Source of the DNA: Methanobacteriota archaeon
GTDB taxonomy: Archaea > Thermoplasmatota > Poseidoniia > Poseidoniales > Poseidoniaceae
Direction of reading: 5' to 3'
Length of the DNA stretch: 64,000 bases
Assembly: GCA_002720095.2 (NCBI GenBank)
Contig: PBGP02000002.1
Span: 75,242 to 139,241 of the forward strand
The notes under the pieces were generated by a model. It was not told the origin of the DNA, did no database searches, and saw only the letters and a program-made list of their open reading frames with translations. Position numbers and translations under genes: made by a program. Shown one piece after another: positions 1-9,500 of the stretch (position 1 is its first letter; the number at the start of each line of letters is the position of its first letter).

Positions 1-1
1 T

Positions 2-187
2 TCAGGACTGGGAGATTATCTTCTTGAAATTAATGTTGATGCTCAAGAGGGAGGAAGTTTTCAGTGTCAGCATACAGATGAGGGAGAACAGATAGATTTT
101 GAGATAACTTTAATCACGTGGGATTATGAAATTATGGCATGTGATGGATGTTTAGTGGGTTTCAGCAAGGAAACTGTAATTGATTAA
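2..187 (+). CDS. C-terminal fragment of an unidentified protein
   Basis: An open frame enters from the left edge and runs 61 codons to a TAA at 185-187. The residues are acidic, with alternating hydrophobic positions typical of beta strands, and three cysteines (one in FQCQH, two in ACDGC). The start lies outside the window. I do not recognise the family. Given the neighbouring exported proteins, the end of a beta-rich extracellular or small soluble domain is possible, but there is no anchor at the C-terminus. Confidence 0.6.
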   Translation, partial: SGLGDYLLEINVDAQEGGSFQCQHTDEGEQIDFEITLITWDYEIMACDGCLVGFSKETVID

Positions 188-327
188 CTGAGATTATATT
201 CTTAACTAAATATCTCTGAGTAAACTATCTATTGAAATAACTTTAGTTTTAATATTTGACTTAATAAGGGCTAGTTTTCAAGTAAGGGTTAAGTGTATGT
301 TGGTACTCGGAATATACAGTGAATACA

Positions 328-1248
328 ATGCGTGTCGTTAGGTTACCTCTATTTTTACTAAGTATCTATGCAATTAGCGTGCTATCTATGGCAGCCCCAG
401 CAGCCGCACAGTCTCCAAATCCCGATATTGATATTCAATGTTCTCCTTCGAACATTCCAATCGATGTATATCCTGGATCAACTAGAGTCGGAATAACATA
501 TTGTACTGCAACAAATCCAACTGGATATTCTGAGACCGTAAGAATAACAATTACTAGCGGAGGACTTGCATTTGCAGGCCCAGGTTCAGTTACAGTTGGA
601 GCAACCTCTTCTATAACCTTTGAAGTTACAGTAAGAGGAGATCTAAGGATGCCAGAGACTACTCGTGTAGTATCTATTGCTGGAACTGTCGAAACATTCA
701 ACGGTGCACCTAATCCTAACCCAGTACAAAAAACTGCTAATGTAATGGTCGTAGTTAAGCAATTCAGTAGGTTACAAGTTGAAGCATCGGAACCATTCAA
801 ACAATTAAGGCCTAAGGTTGACTATTACTTTGAATTCAAAGTATACAATCAAGGTAATGCATTAGACAAATTCAATATTGAAGTTGCTAACAGAGATGAA
901 CTTGAAGAAGCAGGTTTCCAGATATCTTTGCCATTGATTTCTACTGAAATTGATGCACAAGCACCAGCACAGAAAGTTAACGTTTTAACTAGAACTCCAA
1001 AGATTCAAGGATGGACAGATAATTATTACCAATTGCAGTTTAAAGCAACAAGTGATTTCTCGGTAAGAACTGAAGGAATCCCGAATTATCAAACACAGAT
1101 GGTTACGGTTTACGTTAGAGGTGTCTATCTTCCTGGTTTTGAAATAATCCCTACACTGTCAATGTTTGCTTTAGCTGCAGCAGTAGCTTATCGCAGATCT
1201 GATGATGATGTTGAGCAAATTGAAAAACTTGCAGATGTGGACAATTGA
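328..1248 (+). CDS. Exported surface protein with NEW3-like domain and PGF-CTERM-like tail
   Basis: A protein of about 306 residues. The N-terminus (MRVVRL, then a hydrophobic run to AAPAAAQ) is a clear Sec signal peptide. The ATG at 328 is preferred to the GTG at 319 because it places the basic residues at the very start. The body is beta-rich; the stretch around YYFEFKVYNQGNALDKFNIE resembles archaeal NEW3/CARDB-type extracellular domains. Near the C-terminus, LPGFE is followed by a short hydrophobic segment and then AYRRSDDD. That is the layout of the PGF-CTERM signal, which in haloarchaea is cleaved and lipid-anchored by archaeosortase A. No archaeosortase gene is in the window. Function is unknown; a cell-surface or S-layer-associated role is inferred. 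Confidence 0.75.
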   Translation: MRVVRLPLFLLSIYAISVLSMAAPAAAQSPNPDIDIQCSPSNIPIDVYPGSTRVGITYCTATNPTGYSETVRITITSGGLAFAGPGSVTVGATSSITFEVTVRGDLRMPETTRVVSIAGTVETFNGAPNPNPVQKTANVMVVVKQFSRLQVEASEPFKQLRPKVDYYFEFKVYNQGNALDKFNIEVANRDELEEAGFQISLPLISTEIDAQAPAQKVNVLTRTPKIQGWTDNYYQLQFKATSDFSVRTEGIPNYQTQMVTVYVRGVYLPGFEIIPTLSMFALAAAVAYRRSDDDVEQIEKLADVDN

Positions 1249-1318
1249 AATAATTTCTGCACTATCGACAATTCATTTGATAAACCTTTACCCACAGTGC
1301 ATTATACAGAGGGATTGA

Positions 1319-2647
1319 ATGAGTGGCTTGTTGGATAAAGCGAAGGCTAAAGAAGATGAAATAATTAATAATTCTGACAAAGAGAATAATTCTGTTGAGG
1401 GAGTTAAAAAAGAACATAAGAAAAATAAAAGTGTAAATAATAACGTTGAATCAAAATTATTGATGAAAAATCCAATCTTTATCTCTGGAATTATTGGTTT
1501 ATTAGTAAGTATGGTTGGTTTGTATTATCTTAAATATATTCCTGGTATTGCGGTTCTAGGAATCTTTCTTTGTTCATACATTGCTGCAGGATATTCATTC
1601 ACAGGTGGATTTAAAATTGATTCAGAATCAAAAAAGAAATGGATTTCTTTAGGAGTAATATGGTTATTGTTCGGAGCGTTACCGTATTTGGGAGGTGCTA
1701 GTACAGGAGGTAATATTTCTCTACTATTAGATTCAGAAAATCCGTTTGACGAGTCAACAAATACTATCAATATGGTTTATTACTCTTCGGGAGGATTATT
1801 TGGTAGCGGTATCGGTGAGGATGTTATTTCAGTCACAGTAAAACAAGATGGAGAAAGCCTTTGGACAGGTGAAGTCAATGGTAAGCCATCCGTTACCAAT
1901 GTGAATAATGGTAAAATATCATTAGACATTGATGATTTTTACAATCAAAATGCATTATACGTCAGTGATATACAAGAAGTATCTCATCCCGAGCTGGGAC
2001 TGTTAGATGCACCAGTTATGTCTTCGATGGAATATACAGTAATAATTGAATCAGCGAGTGGTATATTAAGTAACGAAATGAAAATTACTGATTCAATTAT
2101 TACCAGAACTATTACTGATATTGATGGAGAATTATCTTTGTTTGTGGATTCAAATGACCTAAATGGGGATGGTGACACCGAAGATAGCGGAGAAAAAAGT
2201 GAAGGAGTTATCTTGAGTGGTTGGTTTGGGCATATGGCTGATTCTTTTGATGGTGCTTTACGTCCAGGTGCAGTTCAAAGTGAATACACAATTACAACAT
2301 CTATCAGTTTTGATGGGAGCGTTGTGTTTGATTATCCACTAATCACAGTTAGTGGAACTACCGCATTATGGGATGATTCAGTTTACGGAGACGGAGCAGG
2401 TAAAGTAGGGGAGACCTCTTCAGATTTTGAATATCAGGGAGATCAAATTACATCATCTGGAATTAGTTACATCAGTAAAGACAAGATTTATGATGGTGAT
2501 GGATGTTATACTCTAACCATTACTATTTCTAATTCTGAAGCCTATTCATCACCCGATTATTTTCCAAATGTTATAGAAGAAGTGAACTATGATTGGAAAG
2601 GTGGAGAGACTGACGAAGAGACTTTAGAAAAAGTAAACACTTGCTGA
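1319..2647 (+). CDS. Membrane protein with large C-terminal beta-rich domain, unknown function
   Basis: A 442-residue protein. The start ATG follows a GAGGG ribosome binding site at about 1309-1313. The first 50 residues are charged (Lys/Glu/Asn-rich) and probably cytoplasmic. Three hydrophobic segments follow at about residues 52-70, 74-92 and 108-125. The remaining roughly 310 residues look extracellular and beta-rich, with a calcium-loop-like DLNGDGDTEDSGE near residue 280. No catalytic motif is visible and I do not recognise a family. It lies convergent to the next gene, with 56 bp between the stop codons. Confidence 0.7.
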   Translation: MSGLLDKAKAKEDEIINNSDKENNSVEGVKKEHKKNKSVNNNVESKLLMKNPIFISGIIGLLVSMVGLYYLKYIPGIAVLGIFLCSYIAAGYSFTGGFKIDSESKKKWISLGVIWLLFGALPYLGGASTGGNISLLLDSENPFDESTNTINMVYYSSGGLFGSGIGEDVISVTVKQDGESLWTGEVNGKPSVTNVNNGKISLDIDDFYNQNALYVSDIQEVSHPELGLLDAPVMSSMEYTVIIESASGILSNEMKITDSIITRTITDIDGELSLFVDSNDLNGDGDTEDSGEKSEGVILSGWFGHMADSFDGALRPGAVQSEYTITTSISFDGSVVFDYPLITVSGTTALWDDSVYGDGAGKVGETSSDFEYQGDQITSSGISYISKDKIYDGDGCYTLTITISNSEAYSSPDYFPNVIEEVNYDWKGGETDEETLEKVNTC

Positions 2648-2703
2648 TGATGTTCACAAATTTTAATCTGGTTAAATTATATCATAAATTAAGTAATTCG
2701 TCA

Positions 2704-4347
2704 TCAATCCTCTAAAGGATCAGTTTTTTCGTCTTCAGTATAACCCGTACTTTTACTAGTTTTATTGAGATAAGTTATTAATCCTATAATTCCAATGAAT
2801 AGAACAACTATGACTATTATCGAACTGATTGCATTCTCAGATGAATCAGTCAAAGACTCCCATACAATCATTTCACTAGTAACAGTTCCATTGCCAAGTA
2901 ATTCAGAATTTTCAAAACCTGATGGTTTAAGGGTTTTACATGTAAGAGATTCATTGCCTTGATTACTATTTCTCCAGTCAACCAAAGCAATACCCGTTTC
3001 ACCAGCCGCAATTAGCACCGTTTGACCAAACGGAGTTATATCAGCATCACTTCCATCAGACAATTTACATTCAATAGGTACTAATGCAGAATTTGAACCA
3101 GTATTTTCTAGTGTCAATGTAACTTCAATTGGTTCATCAACAATAGATAAATTTTTATTCAATTCCATAGAAATAATGTTTACTTGGGGTAAATCTAGAC
3201 TAATTTCAATTGAGCTTTCAAAACCTATCGAAACGTTTTGAACACTATAATTTCCCCATGGAGAGTTCCACCATGCAGCCTCAATAAATGCATTTTCTAA
3301 GTAAATTTCACCTTTCGAATTTACAATTTCAACCATTCTATAATTTGAATCACACATTATATCATACTCTCCCTCAGAATTAGTGGTATCCATAATAGGT
3401 TTACTTGTTCCATACCAAGAAATATCTCTAATAATGAAATTAATTTCAGCAGGGGGAAAAGTTATTTTTTGGCACGAAAGGGTTTTAATCCATCTATCAG
3501 CATCTCCAGTTGATTCAGCATCAGTCCAGTTTATCTCCATACCCCACGGTCCTTCGATATATTCATCTGTTTCGGTTCCATCTAATCCACCTCCCTGAAG
3601 ATTGAACTCAGATTCTTCTGTAAGCATAATAGGTGAACTTAAGTTGTAAAAACTATTCACAGAGTTAAAAATACCCGAACCGCTAATATTAGCACCAACA
3701 ATTTCTGAATCTTGTAAATTTATTACTCCTTCGTTAATTAGATTCCAATTTCTAGAATTATAAGGTCTTAGACCTTCTTGATCAAAATACCATGGGCTTT
3801 CATCAATTACTTCAGAATCATCAACAGATAGAATAATCGAGTTAATAATTGATCCGTATATGTTATTACCTAACATATGGATTAAGAGTGGGTCATCATT
3901 GTACGAAAAAGGTACTGTGATAGTAAATTTACTTTCATTTGTAATATTTTCCCAATTTTCATTCCAAAAAATACTCGGTCCGTACTCGTAATCTGAATCT
4001 AAATTAATCGTAATTTCTACAATTTTTGTTCCTGATGTTACAATGTTTGGAATTAATATACTCGAGTTTACTCCATATGGTAATAATGTAGTGCCAAAGT
4101 TTGTTCCTTGAATTTTACCTGACACATTCAAAATACCTCCTTCTTTAATTTTAATTTCTACTCCATCATTAACGATCACTTCGTCAGTAATGATTACTAA
4201 TTCTCCATCATTAATGATTATGTCAGAATTAATTTCTCCTCCATTAATGTATGATGTAGTTGTTTCTTCACCATTGGAAATAGGAGTAAATATCAGTAAG
4301 TTTAGCAATAATAGGACAATGATAAAACTTCTTGGTTTTCTTCGCAT
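2704..4347 (-). CDS. Exported, C-terminally anchored surface protein, unknown function
   Basis: A 547-residue protein with a signal peptide (MRRKPRSFIIVLLLLNLLIF, ending near SNGEE) and a single C-terminal transmembrane segment (about residues 507-527, SSIIVIVVLFIGIIGLI), followed by a short charged tail. The ectodomain begins with Ile/Val/Gly/Asn-rich short repeats such as INDGELVI and VNDGVEI, suggestive of a beta-helix. A CARDB-like Ig domain follows near residues 395-480 (VTLTLENTGSNSALVPIEC). Many N-x-S/T sequons are present, so it is a plausible substrate of the AglB encoded downstream. No enzyme motif is seen. Confidence 0.7.
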   Translation of the reverse strand: MRRKPRSFIIVLLLLNLLIFTPISNGEETTTSYINGGEINSDIIINDGELVIITDEVIVNDGVEIKIKEGGILNVSGKIQGTNFGTTLLPYGVNSSILIPNIVTSGTKIVEITINLDSDYEYGPSIFWNENWENITNESKFTITVPFSYNDDPLLIHMLGNNIYGSIINSIILSVDDSEVIDESPWYFDQEGLRPYNSRNWNLINEGVINLQDSEIVGANISGSGIFNSVNSFYNLSSPIMLTEESEFNLQGGGLDGTETDEYIEGPWGMEINWTDAESTGDADRWIKTLSCQKITFPPAEINFIIRDISWYGTSKPIMDTTNSEGEYDIMCDSNYRMVEIVNSKGEIYLENAFIEAAWWNSPWGNYSVQNVSIGFESSIEISLDLPQVNIISMELNKNLSIVDEPIEVTLTLENTGSNSALVPIECKLSDGSDADITPFGQTVLIAAGETGIALVDWRNSNQGNESLTCKTLKPSGFENSELLGNGTVTSEMIVWESLTDSSENAISSIIVIVVLFIGIIGLITYLNKTSKSTGYTEDEKTDPLED

Positions 4348-4380
4348 TGAACAACCGACAATTAACTATGTTTTAAGTTG

Positions 4381-5160
4381 TTAGTAATCTACATCCTTCC
4401 ATCCCATTTTATATCCGAACATGTTGAAAGCTCTATGCAAGAATGGAGTGGTTAGTAACAATAAAAACCCCGCAAGAACTACTCTAGGAGCACCATAAGG
4501 GGAGTAAAATAAATCCACATTTCCCCATTTGATGATTGAATTTCCCATAAATAATCCTCCAAAAACAAACAATGCGATGGCGAATGGTAAAGTGTCAAGC
4601 AAAGGAGCTCTACTAGTTTCTTTTCCTTCCCTAATCAGTCCTTTTCTTCTTTTGAAAAATGAACCCGTTGCATCTCCGAAAAGACAAACCATCCCGAGCA
4701 AAGTACCAATGAAGAATGATGTAGTCCATTCATTACCAATCCAAAACCATGCATCTTCACTAACTCCAGCTAGGATATCTATGAATGGAACTTTATAATT
4801 CCCATTACTCAGTGCATGAATTATCATTGCCAGAAAACCGCTTGATATAGAACCACCTATGAAACCATTCCATGTCTTGCCGTCCCCTAAGATTCTCTTT
4901 CCGTCCCATGCTTTTTTACCCATATCAATAGGCCAAGGGCCGTATCCATACTTGGGAGGCAGCCTGCCCCAAATCATGGCAAATGTATTTGCTAAGTATC
5001 CAGGCATGTAAATCCACAAAACAACAATTACAATTGTTGAGAATCCTATCATTCCATCTAAGGTAAGAGCATAACTGATATCCTCTCTCGTGGGCACTAA
5101 TGTGTCCAACATGGGCTGGGTCAAATTAAACGGGCACTTAAATAATACAGTGTGCGACAT
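4381..5160 (-). CDS. carS: CDP-archaeol synthase
   Basis: A polytopic membrane protein of 259 residues that matches the CarS family (formerly DUF46). CarS transfers CMP from CTP to 2,3-di-O-geranylgeranylglyceryl phosphate, giving CDP-archaeol for archaeal polar lipid synthesis. The diagnostic cytoplasmic loop is present at about residues 75-105: PWPIDMGKKAWDGKRILGDG, followed by KTWNGFIGG. A second conserved loop contains GDATGSFFKRRKG near residues 160-175. About five membrane segments are seen. The N-terminus (about 35 residues before the first helix) is longer than typical, so an internal Met at residue 17 is an alternative start. It is divergent from purD, with a 60-bp gap. Confidence 0.9.
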   Translation of the reverse strand: MSHTVLFKCPFNLTQPMLDTLVPTREDISYALTLDGMIGFSTIVIVVLWIYMPGYLANTFAMIWGRLPPKYGYGPWPIDMGKKAWDGKRILGDGKTWNGFIGGSISSGFLAMIIHALSNGNYKVPFIDILAGVSEDAWFWIGNEWTTSFFIGTLLGMVCLFGDATGSFFKRRKGLIREGKETSRAPLLDTLPFAIALFVFGGLFMGNSIIKWGNVDLFYSPYGAPRVVLAGFLLLLTTPFLHRAFNMFGYKMGWKDVDY

Positions 5161-5220
5161 AACACTTATTGTAATTCTAGATGCGATTTAATTATGGAGT
5201 ATGTTTGATTAGATTGAATT

Positions 5221-6474
5221 ATGGGCAAAAATATATTGGTAATAGGTGGTGGGGGCAGAGAGCACTCTATCTCGTTAGGTCTCAAAAAAAGTGCTAAGGT
5301 AAATGAGATCCATATAGCACCTGGTAATGCTGGGACGTTGAACGTAGGGAAAAACCATGAAATTGACATTTTAGATAACGAACAGGTAATAAATCTGGTT
5401 AATGAATTTAGCATAGATTTAGTAATAATTGGCCCTGAAGCTCCGTTAGTAAATGGATTATCAGATAGATTAAGCCTGGAGAAAGTACTTTGTTTTGGCC
5501 CTTTTTCAAGTGGTGCTAAATTAGAGGGTTCTAAGCAGTATGCCAAGGAGATAATGAAAAAATTAAATATTCCCACCGCAAATTCAACAGTAATCACAAA
5601 TTCATCCGATATAGAGAAAATTTTGGATGAATATGGGCCAAATTGGGTCATAAAAAGAGATGTACTAGCTGGTGGGAAGGGAGTTACAGTCACGAGTGAA
5701 AGACATCTTGCAGTGAATTCGATACTAGAAGGACTTAATCTAGATGGTTTTGTTCTAGTCGAAGAATTTCTTGAGGGTGAAGAAGCAAGCATGTTAGTAA
5801 TCATGGATGAATCTGGCTATGTTTGTTTACCTGCAAGTCAAGACCACAAAAGACTTACGGATGGTGATAAAGGACCCAATACAGGGGGAATGGGCGCGTA
5901 TGCACCTGCACCAATAATATCTAAATCTGTAACAAATAAGATTCTTGAAAGAATAGTTCAGCCCATGCATATGTGGTTATCTTCATGTGAAGATAAATAC
6001 AGAGGGTGTTTGTATGTCGGTTTAATGATTGACAAATCTGGTGATCCTTCTGTCGTTGAATATAATGTTCGTTTTGGAGATCCAGAGACTCAAGTGACAA
6101 TACCATTAATTTCCTCTGATTTATACGATTTATTTTCTTATACTGCTGAAGGTAGAATTAAAGATTTAGATGTGACTTTTTATGAAAAGCATGCTTTAAC
6201 AGTGGTATTGGCATCAGAAGGTTATCCAAAAAAACCAGTAATTAACAGAAGGATTTCAGGTCTTAAAGATGACTCAGAAAATATTGTAGTTCACCATGCA
6301 GGAACTAAGATTGATGATAACGGAAATTTGGTCTCAAACGGGGGAAGAGTATTATCTGTTACAGGTATTTCTGATTCACTTTCAGAATCTGCGAGGATAT
6401 CTTATGAGTTAATCAATAATATCACTCTTGAAGGTTCACATTTTAGAAAAGACATAGGTTTCAGAACACTTTGA
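5221..6474 (+). CDS. purD: Phosphoribosylamine--glycine ligase (GAR synthetase)
   Basis: A 417-residue ATP-grasp enzyme that joins 5-phosphoribosylamine and glycine, the second step of purine synthesis. The N-terminal VIGGGGREHS motif, the ATP-grasp core with DVLAGGKGVTVT (about residue 145), and the signature HKRLTDGDKGPNTGGMGAYA (about 210-230) followed by EYNVRFGDPETQ (about 285) are all intact. Length equals the family norm. Other purine genes in the window, purE and guaAb, lie about 41 kb away, so the pathway is not one operon here. Confidence 0.96.
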   Translation: MGKNILVIGGGGREHSISLGLKKSAKVNEIHIAPGNAGTLNVGKNHEIDILDNEQVINLVNEFSIDLVIIGPEAPLVNGLSDRLSLEKVLCFGPFSSGAKLEGSKQYAKEIMKKLNIPTANSTVITNSSDIEKILDEYGPNWVIKRDVLAGGKGVTVTSERHLAVNSILEGLNLDGFVLVEEFLEGEEASMLVIMDESGYVCLPASQDHKRLTDGDKGPNTGGMGAYAPAPIISKSVTNKILERIVQPMHMWLSSCEDKYRGCLYVGLMIDKSGDPSVVEYNVRFGDPETQVTIPLISSDLYDLFSYTAEGRIKDLDVTFYEKHALTVVLASEGYPKKPVINRRISGLKDDSENIVVHHAGTKIDDNGNLVSNGGRVLSVTGISDSLSESARISYELINNITLEGSHFRKDIGFRTL

Positions 6475-6528
6475 AAACTTCACTTACAAGGGTCACGGTT
6501 AAAACTAGAAGGCGGGTCGCTTGGGCGC

Positions 6529-6545
6529 CATAGCCTTAGGCTATG
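6529..6545 (+). promoter_or_regulatory. Perfect 7-bp hairpin in the leader of the aglB gene
   Basis: CATAGCC-TTA-GGCTATG is a perfect inverted repeat with a 7-bp stem and 3-nt loop. It lies directly before the GAGGG ribosome binding site (about 6549-6553) and the preferred ATG at 6561. The upstream ATG at 6543 is inside the 3' arm of the stem. A TTAAAA element about 25 bp upstream (6499-6504) could be a TATA box, which would put the hairpin near the 5' end of the mRNA. A regulatory role is inference; a 17-nt palindrome can also arise by chance. Confidence 0.4.
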
Positions 6546-6560
6546 CGTGAGGGAATTAAA

Positions 6561-9500
6561 ATGGAAAACGAAAATGAAGAGACAATCGCCGTCTCATTTG
6601 GCCGATTTGGTGACGTTGGAAGGCTTCTAATTGCACCTTTTGCTATATTAATTGCACTTTTCGGTGGAATGTTATTCGGCGTAAATATCGACTTGAATGA
6701 TTTCGTGGTTCCTCTCGTAGTACTTGGTTGTGCTTCAATGATGGCCACGGCTCCAATTTTTGGAGAAAAATTCATCGGAGACAAATTATCTTCTAATCTA
6801 ATAGTTGGTTTATATCTTATCTTAGCAATTGTTGTTAGTTCAATTGTAGCGAACATCTTTGGTGGAGTTGTTGGATTTTTGTTTACATTGACATCAATCA
6901 TTGGATATATTTTTGTTAGGTTAAACAAAAACGAGGAGTTTGTTATCTTGACATTCTTCTCAATTGGTTTTTATGCATCATTGGGTGTTGCTGGAGCCGT
7001 AGAATCAATGCTTCCTGAAATTGATTACACTGCTACATACACTAATGAATTAAATGAACTAAGGGGAGTCACAGCAGAAATGTTCTTTACTTTTTTATTC
7101 ATAATGACATCGTTAGGAATCATTTTTGCTATTTTGCAAAGGAATATTTTACAATCTCCTGGTTCAGGTTCTTGGTTTAAGTATCTTCCAAACGTTGAAG
7201 AGGGATATAAGCCTGTAGGGCCGTTATTGGTCGCATTATCTATGTGGTCATTTGCGCATATTTTGACATTAATTCATTTCGCCTTATTAGGTGGAATTTC
7301 GGACGAAGTAGTTCAGGATCTGGGAATGACTGGAGAACAGATTAGAATGTCTGGTCAATATCTTTCGGTTTGGTGGGCGTTATTTACAGGAATAATCGCA
7401 ATAATCACAGCATTCTTTTATTCAGAGAGATGGTTTACTAGATCGATGTTGATTAGTGCGACTTGGATACTATATTCATTTGGAAGGTTCCAAGAACAAG
7501 GGTATTTTGAACAGTTCATTAGTCCGAACGAAGATGGGGCAAGATGGATAGATTTACTCAGCGAAGGCATTGGAATGTGGTTATGGCTTGGGATCACTTT
7601 CTTTACATTTGTACTCGTATTTTACTTCTCAACTCATGAGAAATACGGCAACAAAATGAACAGGACCATAGGTGATATTGGTAATGCTAGGGCATTTTGG
7701 AATGAAAATTGGGCTTCGGTTTTAATTGCTGGAGCTTTCGCGTTTGGTCTGACAATCAGAGTTGTTTGGAATGTACTTCCAGCAATGAATGCAATAGGTA
7801 CAGGAGGATGGGATTTAACTGGTGGATCGGACCCATGGTACATGAAAAGGGCGATTGACTACATTATTGCAGAAAGAGCACATTTCATATTCGATGCAGA
7901 TAGAGCGTATCCTATTGGTGACATAAACCCGAGACCTCCTTTATTTACGTGGAGTCTTGCTTTAGGAGGATTGATTCTAGCCCCAATCTTAGGAATTTCA
8001 GCTGAAAACGCCGTATGGTGGAGTATTGGTGCATTGCCTGCAATTTATGGAGCATTGATAATTTTCCCAGTAGCAGGCATGGCTAGAGAAGTATTCGGTA
8101 AAGGTGCAGGAGTTTTAGCTGCTTGGTTAATAGCGTTCATGCCAGGACATGTTAGTCACACAACATTTGCTTTAGCTGATCACGATGCATTCGTATTACT
8201 ATTTGCTACAGTAGGTTTTTATTACTATATTATGTCTATGAAAAATATTAACGAAGATAAAATTTTAATTAAATCAGGCTGGAATCCTACTAATCTGCTA
8301 CTAGGATTCTCTAAGGTCTGGGAAAATCAAAGATTGGCAACTTCTTACTCAATCCTATCTGGTGTTTCTTTTGCTATTGTCGCGTTAGCTTGGAAAGGTT
8401 TCATTTACGCTCCATCTATTATTTTTGTATTTTTCATGATACAGATTCTGTTTAACTTGTTTAGACGTAGAGATAGTATGGCAATTACAGTGTTAACTGT
8501 CACTATGTTACTGGCACTGTGGTTAACCTCGCTTCCGTTTTACATGCATCCAGAATTAGGATTGTTACTAAATGGAGAATTTCAGGCTATGTTTTATATC
8601 TCAGGATTAATATTGGTATCTGGGTACATTGTTTGCTCTGCTAGGGATAAACCATGGCTATTGGTAATTGGAACAGGCACTGTTCTAGTAGTCATACCAC
8701 TATTTTTGGTATGGTTACAGTGGTTACTAGGATATTCTGACGCAGGTTCAACTCTGTTTACTGGTGGAGGTTATTTCTCAAAAAATAAAATTTTTGGTAC
8801 CATTGCTGAAGCACAAGCTCCATCCAGAGGATTGCTATTTGGAAGTTTTGGAGCTATAATTTTTGTTTCTGCTTTGGCACGAGGATTCGGACTATCATGG
8901 TCTGGGCTGCGACATAGAAAAGTTCCTGAATTATTACTCGCAGTTTGGGTTTTATTGGCTTCATACATGGCATGGTCTGCAGGTAGATTCGTATACAATG
9001 CTACACCAGTAATGGCCATAGTTTCAGCCGGAGCTTTTTCGTGGTTGTGGGCTAATTCAGGTTGGGACGGGTTAGTGAAACAGTGGAGAAGAATGGGAAT
9101 TAACACGCCGGGTGCTAGATTTACCTCTGGAAGGAAAGTATTGTTCAAAAGCCCAGGATTTATTGCGATTTTCATGATTTTCATAATGGTGTTTTCTCAA
9201 CATGCAACATATGGTCTCGATGCGGCTATTCCTAGAGGTAGCGATAAAGCTAGTGATGTTGACGAAGAATTGTACAATTTAATGCCTGACTTTTTGAGGT
9301 GGAGTAATATTATTGATGGGACTGCTTACGAAGATGTTCAGGGTTATTGGTTCCTAAATTCATTTGGCCCAGGTTTTAATGATTATTATTGGAATGCAGC
9401 CTATGATTGGCTTTCAGAACAGGATAAAATCCATACGGGAGTTAATGACGAAGTATCATGTAATGAACTTGAAGGTAATTGGAATTCAGAAACTAAGACA

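Noticed and set aside
5166..5804. Minus-strand open frame opposite purD
   Set aside because: It is the complement of a well-supported purD gene and has no recognisable domain.
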